Below, piece by piece: positions 1 through 10,059 of a stretch of 64,000 bases of DNA. The translations under genes were made by a program, and so were the position numbers. This stretch comes from Bdellovibrionales bacterium CG12_big_fil_rev_8_21_14_0_65_38_15 (GTDB taxonomy: Bacteria; Bdellovibrionota; Bacteriovoracia; Bacteriovoracales; Bacteriovoracaceae). The first letter of the stretch is position 1. The number at the start of each line of letters is the position of its first letter. Where the stretch lies: contig PCUW01000050.1 in the NCBI GenBank assembly GCA_002787775.1, forward strand, positions 50,774-114,773. Direction: 5' to 3'. Below the pieces are notes generated by a model. That model saw only the letters and a program-made list of their open reading frames with translations. It did no database searches and was not told the DNA's origin.

Positions 1-1
1 T

Positions 2-97
2 TTGATGCTTTTATCACCATCAGCTTTTTTTCTTATTGGATTCTTTATCTGGGGACTTCGCACTTGGAAAAAAGATCAAATTGAACAAAGTAATTAA
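2..97 (+). CDS. nqrD: Na+-NQR subunit D, C-terminal fragment
   Basis: Frame 2 runs open from the window edge to TAA at 95-97 and encodes about 31 residues, a hydrophobic helix ([16 protein letters not shown]) followed by a short polar tail. This matches the C-terminus of NqrD, a membrane subunit of the Na+-pumping NADH:quinone oxidoreductase. The 5' part lies outside the window. It sits 11 bases upstream of nqrE, as expected for the nqrABCDEF order. The identification rests on both the residues and the position. Confidence 0.85.
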   Translation: MMLLSPSAFFLIGFFIWGLRTWKKDQIEQSN

Positions 98-108
98 GAG
101 AGTTAAAT

Positions 109-720
109 ATGTTACAACATCACCTTAGTATTTTAACAAACGCCGTTTTTATCGAAAATATGGCTTTATCTTTCTTCCTTGGAATGTGTACTTTTATTGC
201 CGTTTCAAAGAAAGTTAAAACTGCCATTGGCTTGGGTATTGCGGTTGTCGTGGTTCAAACCATTACCGTTCCAGCCAATAATCTTATTTATAATAATCTT
301 CTTAAGGGTGGAGCTCTTGCTTGGGCCGGTATGCCAAATACTGACTTAACTTTTCTAGGTTTGATTTCATATATCGGTGTTATCGCCGCTATCGTTCAAA
401 TTCTTGAAATGACTCTTGATAAGTATGTGCCTTCACTATATGCGGCTTTGGGAATTTTCCTTCCCCTTATCACAGTGAATTGTGCCATTTTAGGTGGATC
501 ACTTTTCATGGTTGAGCGTGATTATACTTTCGCAGAAAGTGTAACTTATGGCTTTGGTTCAGGTCTTGGTTGGGCAATTGCGATTATGGCACTTGCAGGT
601 ATTAGAGAGAAGATGAAGTATAGCGATGTTCCTGAAGGACTACGTGGTTTAGGTATTACCTTTATCACCGTGGGACTGATGGCCTTAGGCTTTTTATCAT
701 TTTCAGGTATTCAACTTTAA
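109..720 (+). CDS. nqrE: Na+-NQR subunit E
   Basis: This 203-residue polytopic inner-membrane protein is of normal NqrE length, with about six hydrophobic segments. NqrE pairs with NqrD in the Na+-translocating NADH:quinone oxidoreductase, and in the known enzyme the two subunits coordinate an intramembrane iron-sulfur centre. The conserved Cys-containing segments [11 protein letters not shown] (about residues 25-35) and [11 protein letters not shown] (about 123-133) are present. The ATG lies 11 bases after the nqrD stop, with a GAGAG-like ribosome site. The gene is part of the nqr operon. Confidence 0.96.
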   Translation: MLQHHLSILTNAVFIENMALSFFLGMCTFIAVSKKVKTAIGLGIAVVVVQTITVPANNLIYNNLLKGGALAWAGMPNTDLTFLGLISYIGVIAAIVQILEMTLDKYVPSLYAALGIFLPLITVNCAILGGSLFMVERDYTFAESVTYGFGSGLGWAIAIMALAGIREKMKYSDVPEGLRGLGITFITVGLMALGFLSFSGIQL

Positions 721-742
721 TTATTAGTTAATAGGATTCGGT

Positions 743-1966
743 ATGAACGAAATCATCCTTGGCGTCTCAATGTTTACCGCGGTCATCTTGGCCTTGGTCT
801 GTATTATTCTCGTTGCGAAAAGCAAGTTAGTTTCAAGCGGAAATGTTGAGCTTGTTATTAATGGAGAAAAAACAGTGTCTGTCGCAGCTGGTGGCAAACT
901 TTTAAATATTTTAGCTGATCAAAAGCTATTTGTTTCTTCGGCCTGTGGTGGTGGTGGAACTTGCGGCCAGTGTAAAGTTCATATCCATTCTGGTGGTGGA
1001 GATATTCTTGAAACAGAAATGTCTCATATTACAAAAAGAGAAGCTAAAGAAGGCTGTCGTCTTTCATGTCAGGTTGCCGTTAAAAACGATATGAAGATCG
1101 AAGTTCCTGAAGAAGTTTTTGGTGTGAAGAAATGGGAATGTACTGTTCGCTCTAACCATAACGTTGCAACATTTATTAAAGAGCTCATTCTCGAGTTGCC
1201 ACCAGGTGAAGCAGTTCCATTTAGAGCTGGTGGATTTATTCAAATTGAACGTCCAGGCGGTCTAACTTTTGATTATAAAGATTTTATTATTGAAGAAAAA
1301 TTCCATGAAGATTGGGATAAATTCAATATCTGGCAGTACAAAAGCTATACTGAAGAAGATGTCATTAGAGCTTACTCAATGGCTAACTACCCAGAAGAGA
1401 AAGGGATCATTATGCTTAACGTGCGTATTGCTTCTCCTCCTCCACGTCTTCCAAATGTTGCTCCAGGAAAAATGTCTTCATATATCTTTGGTTTAAAACC
1501 AGGTGATAAGACAACGATTTCAGGTCCATTTGGTGAATTCTTTGCTCGCGATACTGATAAAGAGATGATCTTCGTTGGTGGTGGTGCTGGTATGGCGCCA
1601 ATGCGTTCACATATTTTCGATCAACTTAAGCGTATTCATACAAAGAGAAAGATGACTTTCTGGTATGGTGCTAGATCTAAACGCGAAATGTTCTATGTTG
1701 AAGACTTTGATGGTCTTCAAGCTGAGAACGATAACTTTAAATGGTATTGTGCTCTATCGGAACCTCAACCGGGTGATGACTGGAAGGGTGATACAGGCTT
1801 TATCCATAACGTACTTTATGAAAACTATTTAAAAGATCATGAAGCTCCAGAAGATTGTGAATACTACCTCTGTGGTCCACCTATGATGAACCAAGCGGTT
1901 ATTAATATGCTTCTGTCTCTAGGTGTAGAAAGAGACGATATCATGTTGGATGACTTCGGCGGCTAA
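743..1966 (+). CDS. nqrF: Na+-NQR subunit F, NADH-oxidising flavoprotein
   Basis: This 407-residue protein oxidises NADH and passes electrons through FAD and a [2Fe-2S] centre into the Na+-pumping Nqr complex. An N-terminal membrane anchor (about residues 5-25) is followed by a ferredoxin domain with the cysteine cluster [14 protein letters not shown] and a later cysteine in GCRLSCQ. The FAD-binding RAYSMANYP motif and the nucleotide loop [12 protein letters not shown] follow, and the protein ends with the DDFGG-type tail. Length and domain order are those of canonical NqrF. It is the last gene of the nqr operon and is followed by a strong terminator. Confidence 0.97.
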   Translation: MNEIILGVSMFTAVILALVCIILVAKSKLVSSGNVELVINGEKTVSVAAGGKLLNILADQKLFVSSACGGGGTCGQCKVHIHSGGGDILETEMSHITKREAKEGCRLSCQVAVKNDMKIEVPEEVFGVKKWECTVRSNHNVATFIKELILELPPGEAVPFRAGGFIQIERPGGLTFDYKDFIIEEKFHEDWDKFNIWQYKSYTEEDVIRAYSMANYPEEKGIIMLNVRIASPPPRLPNVAPGKMSSYIFGLKPGDKTTISGPFGEFFARDTDKEMIFVGGGAGMAPMRSHIFDQLKRIHTKRKMTFWYGARSKREMFYVEDFDGLQAENDNFKWYCALSEPQPGDDWKGDTGFIHNVLYENYLKDHEAPEDCEYYLCGPPMMNQAVINMLLSLGVERDDIMLDDFGG

Positions 1967-1974
1967 CTGACGCG

Positions 1975-2002
1975 AGCCATGAATAATTTCATGGCTTTTT
2001 TA
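1975..2002 (+). terminator. Rho-independent terminator after nqrF
   Basis: A perfect 9-bp stem (AGCCATGAA / TTCATGGCT) with a TAAT loop is followed by a T tract. It lies 8 bases after the nqrF stop and 12 bases before apbE, so apbE and nqrM either have their own promoter or depend on read-through. Confidence 0.88.
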
Positions 2003-2013
2003 AAAGGAATAAA

Positions 2014-3036
2014 ATGCTAAAAATTCTTTCACTTTTAGCTCTATTACTTTCTTGTACTAAAACAGATGTTCCTGATCAGTTGTCCCTATTTGGTAAAACC
2101 ATGGGGACAACATTTTCTATAAAATATTATCCAGCAAAAGAAACTCCAGCCAGTGAAGAGCTTTTGAGATTGGTTAATGAGAAACTCATTTCTATTAATA
2201 TGGAGATGTCGACCTATATCGATCAAAGTGAAATTCAAAAATTTAACAAGCAAAAAACCTTAGATAGTTGGTTTAAAGTTTCTCCAGGATTCCATTGGGT
2301 GACGAAACTTGCTGTCGCTTTAGCTGAAAAGACCGATGGAATTTATGACCCAACGGTTGGTCCTTTAGTGGACCTATGGGGATTTGGAAAAAATAAAACG
2401 AAAACTATTCCATCAGCTCAAGAGATTGAAAGAGCCAAGCAGATGGTTGGATACAAAAAAATAATTATTCACGATACAGAAGCCATGATTCGAAAAACCC
2501 AAGCCGACGTCAGATTAGATTTATCATCAATCGCTAAAGGTTGGGGAGTTGATGAAGTTGGACGTGTTCTTGAGATTCATGGAATTGAAAGTTATATGGT
2601 CGAGATTGGTGGTGAAATTAGGGCCAAGGGATTAAAGGCCGACAAGACTCAGTGGCAACTAGGAATAACATCACCGGACTCAAAAGGTTTTGATTCGGTG
2701 CAAAAGATTGTGCTTCTTAAGGATGCTGCTCTTGCCACCTCTGGTGATTATCGAAACTTCTATGAGATTGATGGAAAACGATATTCCCACGTTATAGACC
2801 CTAGAACTGGTTCACCAGCACTCAGCACGATTGCAAGTGTCTCTGTGATCGAAAAAAGTGGAGATTGCACACAGGCCGATGGGCTAGCGACCGCGCTTTT
2901 AGCAATGGGACTTGAGGGAGCGCAAAAATTTGCCCTAGATAATCAATTACCTGTGTTTATTGTCTATCATAGCGGTGAGGAAGAATATTCAGAGTGGATG
3001 ACACCTGAATTTTCTGGGTATATTAAAAAGAAATGA
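2014..3036 (+). CDS. apbE: FAD:protein FMN transferase (flavinylation of Nqr)
   Basis: This 340-residue ApbE-family protein has an N-terminal lipoprotein signal (lipobox LLLSC, Cys14), placing it on the outer face of the inner membrane. ApbE enzymes transfer FMN from FAD to a Thr in target proteins; the known Nqr targets are NqrB and NqrC. Typical motifs are visible: GKTMGTTFSI near the N-terminus, DPTVGPLVDLWGFG, the DLSSIAKGWGVDEV block, EIGGEIRAKG, SHVIDPRTGSP and a QADGLATALLAMG segment. Position directly after nqrF supports Nqr as substrate. The stop overlaps the nqrM start (ATGA). Confidence 0.95.
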   Translation: MLKILSLLALLLSCTKTDVPDQLSLFGKTMGTTFSIKYYPAKETPASEELLRLVNEKLISINMEMSTYIDQSEIQKFNKQKTLDSWFKVSPGFHWVTKLAVALAEKTDGIYDPTVGPLVDLWGFGKNKTKTIPSAQEIERAKQMVGYKKIIIHDTEAMIRKTQADVRLDLSSIAKGWGVDEVGRVLEIHGIESYMVEIGGEIRAKGLKADKTQWQLGITSPDSKGFDSVQKIVLLKDAALATSGDYRNFYEIDGKRYSHVIDPRTGSPALSTIASVSVIEKSGDCTQADGLATALLAMGLEGAQKFALDNQLPVFIVYHSGEEEYSEWMTPEFSGYIKKK

Positions 3037-3275
3037 TGACTGAATATTTTATTATTACATTGGTTTTTCTATTTATCTTCATGGCGGCCATGGGCGTCGG
3101 ATATTTATTTAAGGGCAATGAGCTTAAAGGTTCTTGCGGTGGTCTTGGCAAGATCATGGGCGAAGATTGTAATTTTTGTGACAAAAAGACTGAGTGCAAT
3201 GCTCAAGATGAAAGTCATGCCTGCGAAAGTCCGATCAAGATTGATGCTGGGCATACCTACCTCGTTCAACAGTAA
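3033..3275 (+). CDS. nqrM: Na+-NQR maturation protein NqrM
   Basis: This 80-residue protein has one N-terminal transmembrane helix (about residues 4-26). A short cytosolic tail carries the KGSCGGLGKIMGEDC segment and a further cysteine-rich NFCDKKTEC. This is the NqrM (DUF539) layout. In Vibrio NqrM is needed to assemble the iron centre between NqrD and NqrE. The ATG overlaps the apbE stop by 4 nt, so the two maturation genes are translationally coupled. Confidence 0.92.
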   Translation: MMTEYFIITLVFLFIFMAAMGVGYLFKGNELKGSCGGLGKIMGEDCNFCDKKTECNAQDESHACESPIKIDAGHTYLVQQ

Positions 3276-3330
3276 TTTTTAGATCCAAATATTAAGAAAA
3301 CTTGTACTGCAGTTGTTGCCGTCTACTTAG

Positions 3331-3346
3331 TTTAGTCTTCACTAAA
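3331..3346. promoter_or_regulatory. Inverted repeat in the nqrM-sucA intergenic region
   Basis: TTTAGT-CTTC-ACTAAA forms a perfect 6-bp inverted repeat inside the roughly 190-base gap ahead of sucA. It could be an operator for the suc operon or a leader hairpin. No convincing -35/-10 pair was resolved around it. Confidence 0.3.
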
Positions 3347-3463
3347 TGCTATCCTGAGCCTATAGTCTCGCATAGTTGGCCTACTTTCTTATTGATTTAG
3401 GACGAGTAGGGATTGTTTATTAAACTTCTTATGCCCAAAATTTGGGGAAGTGGATTTCACAAG

Positions 3464-6187
3464 ATGAAACGACAAGATTTTACTCATCTTTCAGCCTCCG
3501 ACATTACTTATATTGATGGTCTCTACGAAGACTACAAATCAAATCCAGATTCGATTGAAGAAACCTGGAAAATGTTTTTTCAAGGTTTCGAATTTCAAGG
3601 ACTATCGTCTGGTGGAGAATTTGATGAATCTAAAATGCGAAAAGAGTTTAATGTTTTTCGCTTAATTCAAAGTTATCGCTCTCGTGGACATCTCGTTTCA
3701 GACACAAACCCAATTCGTCCAAGAAGAGATCGTGATGCAAGAATCTCTTTTGATCATTTTGACTTATCAACAGACGATCTTGATAAGCCATTTATGTGTC
3801 CTGAATTTGTAGGCCTTGCAAAAAATTCAACTCTAAGAGAAATCCTCGATCACCTTCGCGCTATTTACTGCGGTAAAATTGGTGTTGAGTACATGCATTG
3901 TCTCAATACTGATGTTCGTCGTTGGTTTAGAGAAAAATATGAATCAGAAGCTAAGAATCTAAACTTTCCACTTGAAAAGAAAAAAAGAATTCTTAGAAAA
4001 CTAAATGAAGCCAATGTTTTTGAAAACTTTCTTCAAAGTAAGTTCATTGGCCAAAAAAGATTCTCTTTAGAAGGTGGTGAAACGACCATTCCTGCGCTTG
4101 ATGCCATTATTAATCATGGTGCAAAACATGGTGCTAAAGAATTTGTCTTTGGAATGGCCCATAGAGGTCGCTTAAACGTTTTAGCTAATATCGTCGGTAA
4201 AACTTATGAGTATATTTTCTCTGAGTTTGAAGGCGGCTCAATGGAAGAAAAAGCACAGGCTGGTGACGGGGATGTGAAATACCATATGGGTTTCACCTCA
4301 ATTAAAGAATCAGCCGATGGTCATGAAGTCTACCTTAAAATTTTACCAAACCCATCGCATCTTGAAGCTATTGCTCCAGTGGTCATGGGCTACAACAGAG
4401 CTCAACTTGATCATGCTTATCATGGTGATGAGAGTAAAATCCTGCCAATCATTATTCATGGTGATGCCGCTGTTGCAGGACAAGGTATTGTTTATGAATG
4501 CTTACAAATGAGTGAGCTTCCAGGATATAGAGTCGGTGGCTCCATCCATTTTGTGATTAATAACCAAATTGGTTTTACCACTGACTTTGTTGATGGCCGA
4601 AGCACTCATTACTGCACAAGTGTTGCAAAAATGCTTGATTGTCCAGTCATTCATGTCAATGGTGATGAACCTGAGTCAGTTGTGTATGCCGTAGAATTAG
4701 CAACTGAGTTTAGACAAAAGTTTAAAAAAGATGTTTTCGTCGATATGGTTTGTTACAGAAAACATGGTCACAATGAAGGTGATGAGCCTAAGTACACTCA
4801 GCCACATCTTTATGGTCTAGTGGCAAAACATAAAAACCCAAGAGAAGTTTATATTGAAAAACTTCTTGCAGCGGATCCAGAAGTTAAAAGCCTTGCAAAG
4901 CAAATGCAAAAAGAATTTAAAGATCTACTTTCTGATCGCTTAAATAATGTTAAACAAAAAGAATTACCAAATCGTAAAAAAGGTCCACACAAAGAGTGGG
5001 AAAAATTACGTTTTAGTAAACCTGGTGACTTTGATGAAAAGGTTAACACAGGGGTTGATCGTAAGATTCTCGATAAAATTATGTCGGCCATGACAAAGGT
5101 TCCGGAAGGGTTTAATACTCTTAAAAAAGCGCAAAAAATTCTTGATGATCGTGCCGCTTCTTGGTCAAACGATTCAGTTGATTGGGCGATGGCCGAGCTA
5201 TTGGCATACGGAACAGTTTTAAATGAAGGCTTCGGTGTTCGTTTTTCTGGTCAAGATGTTGTCAGGGGAACTTTTTCTCATCGCCACGCTAAAGTGTTTG
5301 ATGAGATGACGAGTGAAGCTTACTGCGGACTTGATCATATTCAAGAAAAACAAGGCCAATTTAGTATTTATAATTCACTTTTATCTGAATACGCCGTTTT
5401 AGGATTCGAGTATGGCTACTCTCAAGGAAGTCCACACTCGCTCAATATTTGGGAAGCCCAATTTGGTGATTTTGCCAACGGTGCACAGATCATGATCGAT
5501 CAGTTCATCAGTGCAGGTGAGACCAAATGGCGCAGAATGTGTGATCTCGTTATGCTTTTACCTCATGGCTATGAAGGTGCCGGGCCGGAACATTCATCGG
5601 CCAGAATGGAGCGTTTCTTGCAATTATGTGCAGAGGATAATCTAGTTATTGCCAACTGTACGACAGCGGCTAACTTCTTTCATGCGCTTCGAAGACAAAT
5701 TAAATGGGAATTTAGAAAGCCTTTGATTGTGTTCACACCAAAATCTCTGCTTAGAGATTCACGTGTGACTTCTTCTATTGATGATCTTGTTAAAGGTCAA
5801 TTTCAAGAAGTGATCGATGATAAAGCAGCTGATCCTAAAAAAGTTAAAACGGTATTGTTGTGTACTGGGAAGATTTATTATCAGTTACTAGAAAAGAAGA
5901 ATCAAGAAGATCGAAGCGATGTCGCGATTGTGAGACTCGAGCAAATTTACCCATTACCTGAAAAGCAGATTGATGCCGTCCTTAAAAAGTATAAGGGCGC
6001 TAAAAATCTTCGTTGGGTACAGGAAGAGCCTTTAAATATTGGGGCTTGGACTTTCCTGATGAGATGGCGTGAACTTTTTGGAAACTTTGAATGTGTTTCC
6101 AGAAAAAGTGCGGCTTCACCGGCGACAGGTTTTGCCTCTGTCCACCAAAGAGAACAAGAAGAAATTTTAAAGAAAGCATTTTTATAG
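3464..6187 (+). CDS. sucA: 2-oxoglutarate dehydrogenase E1 component
   Basis: This thiamine diphosphate-dependent E1 of the 2-oxoglutarate dehydrogenase complex decarboxylates 2-oxoglutarate in the TCA cycle and passes the succinyl group to SucB. It has about 907 residues, normal for the family. Recognisable motifs are GMAHRGRLNVLAN, HNEGDEP, EAQFGDFANGAQ and LPHGYEGAGPEHSSAR. The frame is open from TTG 3413, but the ATG at 3464 gives the usual N-terminus (LSASDITYIDGLYEDY resembles the E. coli ASYLSGANQSWIEQLYEDF region). Neither start has an ideal ribosome site, so the start is uncertain. It is first in the sucA-sucB-lpd operon. Confidence 0.96.
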   Translation: MKRQDFTHLSASDITYIDGLYEDYKSNPDSIEETWKMFFQGFEFQGLSSGGEFDESKMRKEFNVFRLIQSYRSRGHLVSDTNPIRPRRDRDARISFDHFDLSTDDLDKPFMCPEFVGLAKNSTLREILDHLRAIYCGKIGVEYMHCLNTDVRRWFREKYESEAKNLNFPLEKKKRILRKLNEANVFENFLQSKFIGQKRFSLEGGETTIPALDAIINHGAKHGAKEFVFGMAHRGRLNVLANIVGKTYEYIFSEFEGGSMEEKAQAGDGDVKYHMGFTSIKESADGHEVYLKILPNPSHLEAIAPVVMGYNRAQLDHAYHGDESKILPIIIHGDAAVAGQGIVYECLQMSELPGYRVGGSIHFVINNQIGFTTDFVDGRSTHYCTSVAKMLDCPVIHVNGDEPESVVYAVELATEFRQKFKKDVFVDMVCYRKHGHNEGDEPKYTQPHLYGLVAKHKNPREVYIEKLLAADPEVKSLAKQMQKEFKDLLSDRLNNVKQKELPNRKKGPHKEWEKLRFSKPGDFDEKVNTGVDRKILDKIMSAMTKVPEGFNTLKKAQKILDDRAASWSNDSVDWAMAELLAYGTVLNEGFGVRFSGQDVVRGTFSHRHAKVFDEMTSEAYCGLDHIQEKQGQFSIYNSLLSEYAVLGFEYGYSQGSPHSLNIWEAQFGDFANGAQIMIDQFISAGETKWRRMCDLVMLLPHGYEGAGPEHSSARMERFLQLCAEDNLVIANCTTAANFFHALRRQIKWEFRKPLIVFTPKSLLRDSRVTSSIDDLVKGQFQEVIDDKAADPKKVKTVLLCTGKIYYQLLEKKNQEDRSDVAIVRLEQIYPLPEKQIDAVLKKYKGAKNLRWVQEEPLNIGAWTFLMRWRELFGNFECVSRKSAASPATGFASVHQREQEEILKKAFL

Positions 6188-6208
6188 AAAATATGATGAG
6201 GAAGCCCT

Positions 6209-7423
6209 ATGAGTATTGAAGTTAAGATTCCACAAATTGGAGAGTCTGTAACAGAGGTCACACTAGCCAGTTGGTTAGTTGCTGACGGTGATCAAGTTGA
6301 TGAAGGTGATAACCTTTGTGAAATTGAATCAGACAAAGCGAATATGGAACTGCCTGCAGAGACCGCAGGTGTCATTACGTTTAAAGCTAGTGAAGGTGAT
6401 GAATTAAAAATCGGCGCCGTCATCGCAACAATTGAGCCAGGTGCAGGAACTAAAAAAGCGGCTCCTAAAGCTGAAGCTCCTAAAGCTGAAGCCAAAGCTT
6501 CAGCGCCAGCAGCTTCATCTTCAACAGGTGATAAAAACTTTCCTTCACCAGCAGCAAGAAAAATATTAGATGAAAAAGGTGTCTCAGCAGATTCAGTGAG
6601 TGGCACAGGAAAAGACGGTCGTATCACTAAAGGTGATGCACTCGGTGCAAGCCAGAGTAAGCCTGCTGCTGCGTCTAAACCTGCAGCTGATATTAAACCA
6701 GCAGTTGCAGCTGGTGGTGCCGTTAGAACTAAACGCGTCGAAAAGATGACTCGTTTAAGAAAAACCATTGCTGCAAGATTAACGGAAGCCAAAAACTCTA
6801 CGGCCATGCTAACGACTTTTAACGAAGTCGACATGTTCGAGGTGATGGAATTACGTAAGCGTTATAAAGAAGAATTTCAAAAAAAGCATGACATCGGTCT
6901 TGGCTTTATGAGCTTTTTCACTAAAGCGTGTTGCTTAGCTCTTCAACAAGTTCCAGGAGTGAACGCCCAACTTGATGGGGACGATATTATTTATCATGAT
7001 TATTGTGATGTCGGCGTTGCGGTTTCAACTCCACGCGGACTTGTAGTACCTGTTGTAAAAAATGCTGAGAGTCTTTCGATGGCACAGATTGAAGGCGAGA
7101 TTAAACGTCTTGCACTTAAAGGTCGTGATGGAAAACTTACTATTGATGAAATGCAAGGTGGAACATTCACTATTACAAATGGTGGTGTATTCGGTTCAAT
7201 GCTTTCAACTCCAATTTTAAATATCCCACAATCAGCTATTCTTGGAATGCACAATATTGTTGAGCGTCCAGTGGCATACAAAGGTCAGGTCGTCATTCAC
7301 CCAGTGATGTATCTTGCACTTTCTTATGATCACCGCGTGATTGACGGTAAAGAATCAGTGACATTTCTTAAAACAGTTAAAGAAATGATTGAAGATCCTG
7401 CTAAAATGCTTTTAGGAATTTAA
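6209..7423 (+). CDS. sucB: Dihydrolipoyl succinyltransferase (E2 of 2-oxoglutarate dehydrogenase)
   Basis: This 404-residue E2 component has an N-terminal lipoyl domain with the lipoylated Lys in [11 protein letters not shown] (about residue 43). An Ala/Pro/Lys-rich linker (about 82-105) leads to a peripheral subunit-binding domain ([12 protein letters not shown] to GRITKGD, about 110-148). The C-terminal catalytic acyltransferase domain carries [16 protein letters not shown] with the His/Asp pair. It transfers succinyl from SucA to CoA. It starts 21 bases after sucA with a GAGGAAG ribosome site and lies 9 bases before lpd. Confidence 0.97.
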   Translation: MSIEVKIPQIGESVTEVTLASWLVADGDQVDEGDNLCEIESDKANMELPAETAGVITFKASEGDELKIGAVIATIEPGAGTKKAAPKAEAPKAEAKASAPAASSSTGDKNFPSPAARKILDEKGVSADSVSGTGKDGRITKGDALGASQSKPAAASKPAADIKPAVAAGGAVRTKRVEKMTRLRKTIAARLTEAKNSTAMLTTFNEVDMFEVMELRKRYKEEFQKKHDIGLGFMSFFTKACCLALQQVPGVNAQLDGDDIIYHDYCDVGVAVSTPRGLVVPVVKNAESLSMAQIEGEIKRLALKGRDGKLTIDEMQGGTFTITNGGVFGSMLSTPILNIPQSAILGMHNIVERPVAYKGQVVIHPVMYLALSYDHRVIDGKESVTFLKTVKEMIEDPAKMLLGI

Positions 7424-7432
7424 GGATAACTT

Positions 7433-8842
7433 ATGTCAAAACAAGAATATGATGTTGTTGTAATCGGTTCAGGTCCTGGTGGTTATGTCTGTGCCATTCG
7501 TTGCGCCCAGCTTGGTCTTAAAACTGCCATTGTTGAAAAATATTCAACTTTAGGTGGAACTTGTTTAAACGTCGGTTGTATTCCTTCAAAAGCTTGGCTT
7601 GATTCTTCTGAGCGCTATCATGAAACCGTTCACACTCATGCTGATCACGGGATTAAAGTCTCTAAGGTTGAATTAGACTTTAAAAAAATGAGAGATCGCG
7701 TGAAAGCGGTTGTGAACGATAATGTCGGTGGTGTTTCTTTCTTGATGAAGAAAAATAAGATTGATGTTCATCAAGGCATGGGCTCTTTTAAAAGTGCCAA
7801 CGAAGTTTTAGTTAAAGGTGACAAGGGCGAGACAGTTCTAGCTGCCAAAAATATTATCATTGCTACTGGCTCAAAACCTTCAACGCTTCCAGGAATTGAA
7901 ATTGATAAAAAAACAGTCATTACTTCTACTGAGGCTTTGTTTTTAGATAAGCAGCCAAAAAGTTTAGTCGTGATTGGTGGTGGAGTGATTGGTTGTGAGA
8001 TGGCTTCTGTTTATGCTCGTCTTGGAACAAAAGTAACAATTGTTGAATACGCAGACTCTTTAATTGGCACCATGGATAAAGATTTATCTAAAGTCTTAAC
8101 CAAGGTATTTAAAAAAGATGGAATTGAACTTCTAACAGGTCATGCCGTTTCAAGTGCTAAAGGTTCAAAGTCTAAAGCAGTTGTTGTGGCAAAGAATTTA
8201 AAAAAGGGCGAAGAGATCACCATTGAAGCAGAGATGTGTTTAGTTGCCGTTGGTCGCCGTCCTTTTGTCGAAGGATTAAATCTAGAGGCGGCTGGTGTTC
8301 AGCTTGATGAACGCTCACGAGTTAAAACGGATGATCATTTAAGAACAAATATTTCTAATATCTATGCCATTGGTGATGTGGTCAAAGGCGCGATGCTGGC
8401 CCATAAGGCCGAAGAAGAGGGTGTTTTTGTGGCCGAGCTTATCGCCGGACAAAAACCTCATATTAATTACAATCTTATTCCTGGTGTTGTTTATACTTGG
8501 CCTGAAGTTTCAGCAGTTGGTGCAACTGAAGATGAGCTTAAGAAACAGGGGATTGCTTATAAAGTCGGAAGTTTTCCTTATAAAGCATCAGGTAGAGCAC
8601 GCGCTTCAAATGAAAGTGAAGGGCTTATTAAGGTTTTAGCGGATGCCTCAACCGATGAGATCCTTGGTGTTCATATGGTCGGTGCTCGTTGTGCTGATAT
8701 GATTGCTGAAGCCGTACTTGCCATGGAGTTTAGAGCTTCGGCCGAAGATGTCGCTCGTACTTGTCATGCACATCCAACCTATACAGAGACTTTCAAAGAA
8801 GCCTGTATGGCGGCCAGTGAGAATCGCGCGATTCATATCTAA
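7433..8842 (+). CDS. lpd: Dihydrolipoamide dehydrogenase (E3)
   Basis: This 469-residue FAD/NAD disulfide oxidoreductase re-oxidises the lipoyl arms of the 2-oxoglutarate dehydrogenase complex and makes NADH. It has an N-terminal GSGPGGY FAD loop, the redox-active pair in GGTCLNVGCIPSK, a second nucleotide loop VVIGGGVIGCEMAS, the AIGDVVKGAMLAHKAEEEG segment and the C-terminal active-site HAHPTYTETFKEA. Length and motifs are canonical. It ends the suc operon and converges on the minus-strand gene at 8843. Confidence 0.97.
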   Translation: MSKQEYDVVVIGSGPGGYVCAIRCAQLGLKTAIVEKYSTLGGTCLNVGCIPSKAWLDSSERYHETVHTHADHGIKVSKVELDFKKMRDRVKAVVNDNVGGVSFLMKKNKIDVHQGMGSFKSANEVLVKGDKGETVLAAKNIIIATGSKPSTLPGIEIDKKTVITSTEALFLDKQPKSLVVIGGGVIGCEMASVYARLGTKVTIVEYADSLIGTMDKDLSKVLTKVFKKDGIELLTGHAVSSAKGSKSKAVVVAKNLKKGEEITIEAEMCLVAVGRRPFVEGLNLEAAGVQLDERSRVKTDDHLRTNISNIYAIGDVVKGAMLAHKAEEEGVFVAELIAGQKPHINYNLIPGVVYTWPEVSAVGATEDELKKQGIAYKVGSFPYKASGRARASNESEGLIKVLADASTDEILGVHMVGARCADMIAEAVLAMEFRASAEDVARTCHAHPTYTETFKEACMAASENRAIHI

Positions 8843-9961
8843 TTAATGAATAATTTTTTCTAAGAGTTGGCGACAAGTTCCTTGTCCGCCAATTCCTGTT
8901 TGAAGTTTTTGTTCAACAGGTGAGAGCATATTAACGAAGTGATTCCACACATCATCTCGATTTGCTGTTCCTTTTCTCCAACTATCGGCCAGCTCGTGTG
9001 ACCAAAACCAAGGATGATCTTGCTTGGAATAAAACCATCTCGAGTCATAAACCGTACTTGGTATTTTAATATTTTTGTCATAGCCCCACATATTAAAGGG
9101 GACCTGCTTTTTAATATCAATCAGTGGTAAATCATCTTTAACAACATAGTGACCAAAGTCATAAATGCCTCGGTGATCAAGAGTGCCTTGAATATTTTCA
9201 TTTGGATCAATACCGTATGTTCTAAGCTTTGCTTGCAGCTGTGTACGCTTTGGATCTGGAAGCCATTCAGAACCACTGTAGGGTCTAACATGAGCTTGTC
9301 TTACATAGAGTCCAGCTGGAGAAGTTGAACCATCTGCGTGAAGGACTTCAAATCCAGCATCAATAACTGCATAGGAGCCAACTGTTTTAAAATCTTGCCC
9401 ATTATCCTTAAGTACTCTTCTCATGAGGTTTTCGTAGAGAAATTCACGAATACTTTCACCTAAAGTGGCGACACCATTTCCGTGATCAGCCTGCGAAGGC
9501 CTAAGGCTTCCACTTCCTTTGACGTCCATTAGGCCCAAGGAAGAGCCAGAAACTGGATCGTTCATATCAAAGACTAAGGCACGTCCATACTTTGGAGGAC
9601 GTAAAGCCTCTCTCGTCTTATCCGTAATTTTAATGGGGGTGTTAACTCTGTGTTGATTGGCTTGTGGCTTTGAAACATAAGCCAGATTTTCTAAAAGCCA
9701 CTCATCGATTTCATGATTGGGAAGATGTTGAATCGTTGGAAAATCTCTTCGCACTAGGTCATAGTCTACAATGACAATCTTAGCATCGCGCAATCGAACA
9801 ACTTCTTCACTTTGTGTTGAAGGGTGAACAACATTAATGTCTCTTTCAGGAGTAATATTCCAGAAATCTTCATCACTTGCTGGAAATCTCGCCGTTTTTT
9901 GCTCACATGAACTGATCAGTATCACTAGAAACGTAAGAGTTAGAAGGCTTTTCATAGGCAC
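8843..9961 (-). CDS. Exported lipoprotein with SelO-like (pseudokinase) segments
   Basis: This 372-residue protein begins with a lipoprotein signal (lipobox ISSC, Cys19), so it acts in the cell envelope. The middle resembles the SelO/UPF0061 protein-AMPylase family. It contains MDVKGSGSLRP (Lys148; SelO has LKGAG), then ATLGESIREFLYENLM (168-180; SelO has LRSSIREFL.SEAM), GLYVRQAHVRP (217-227; SelO has RvA.SHiRfG) and DHRGIYDFGHY (262-272, where SelO has its TIDYGPFGF metal-binding stretch). The match is by eye and patchy, and overall length is shorter than SelO (about 480). It could be another kinase-fold family. The next Met (residue 3) is an alternative start. It is monocistronic and convergent with lpd. 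Confidence 0.55.
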   Translation of the reverse strand: MPMKSLLTLTFLVILISSCEQKTARFPASDEDFWNITPERDINVVHPSTQSEEVVRLRDAKIVIVDYDLVRRDFPTIQHLPNHEIDEWLLENLAYVSKPQANQHRVNTPIKITDKTREALRPPKYGRALVFDMNDPVSGSSLGLMDVKGSGSLRPSQADHGNGVATLGESIREFLYENLMRRVLKDNGQDFKTVGSYAVIDAGFEVLHADGSTSPAGLYVRQAHVRPYSGSEWLPDPKRTQLQAKLRTYGIDPNENIQGTLDHRGIYDFGHYVVKDDLPLIDIKKQVPFNMWGYDKNIKIPSTVYDSRWFYSKQDHPWFWSHELADSWRKGTANRDDVWNHFVNMLSPVEQKLQTGIGGQGTCRQLLEKIIH

Positions 9962-10059
9962 TTATCGGCTAATAGATATTGATACTTGAACAACAAAGTC
10001 GGAATAGGACTTTTCCTTTACAGTTCACTGTTAAATTGCGGAAAATAAAGGGGAAAGTA

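Noticed and set aside
6292..6834. 180-codon frame antisense to sucB
   Set aside because: It is Ala/Ser-rich and explained by the Ala/Lys linker codons of sucB on the other strand.
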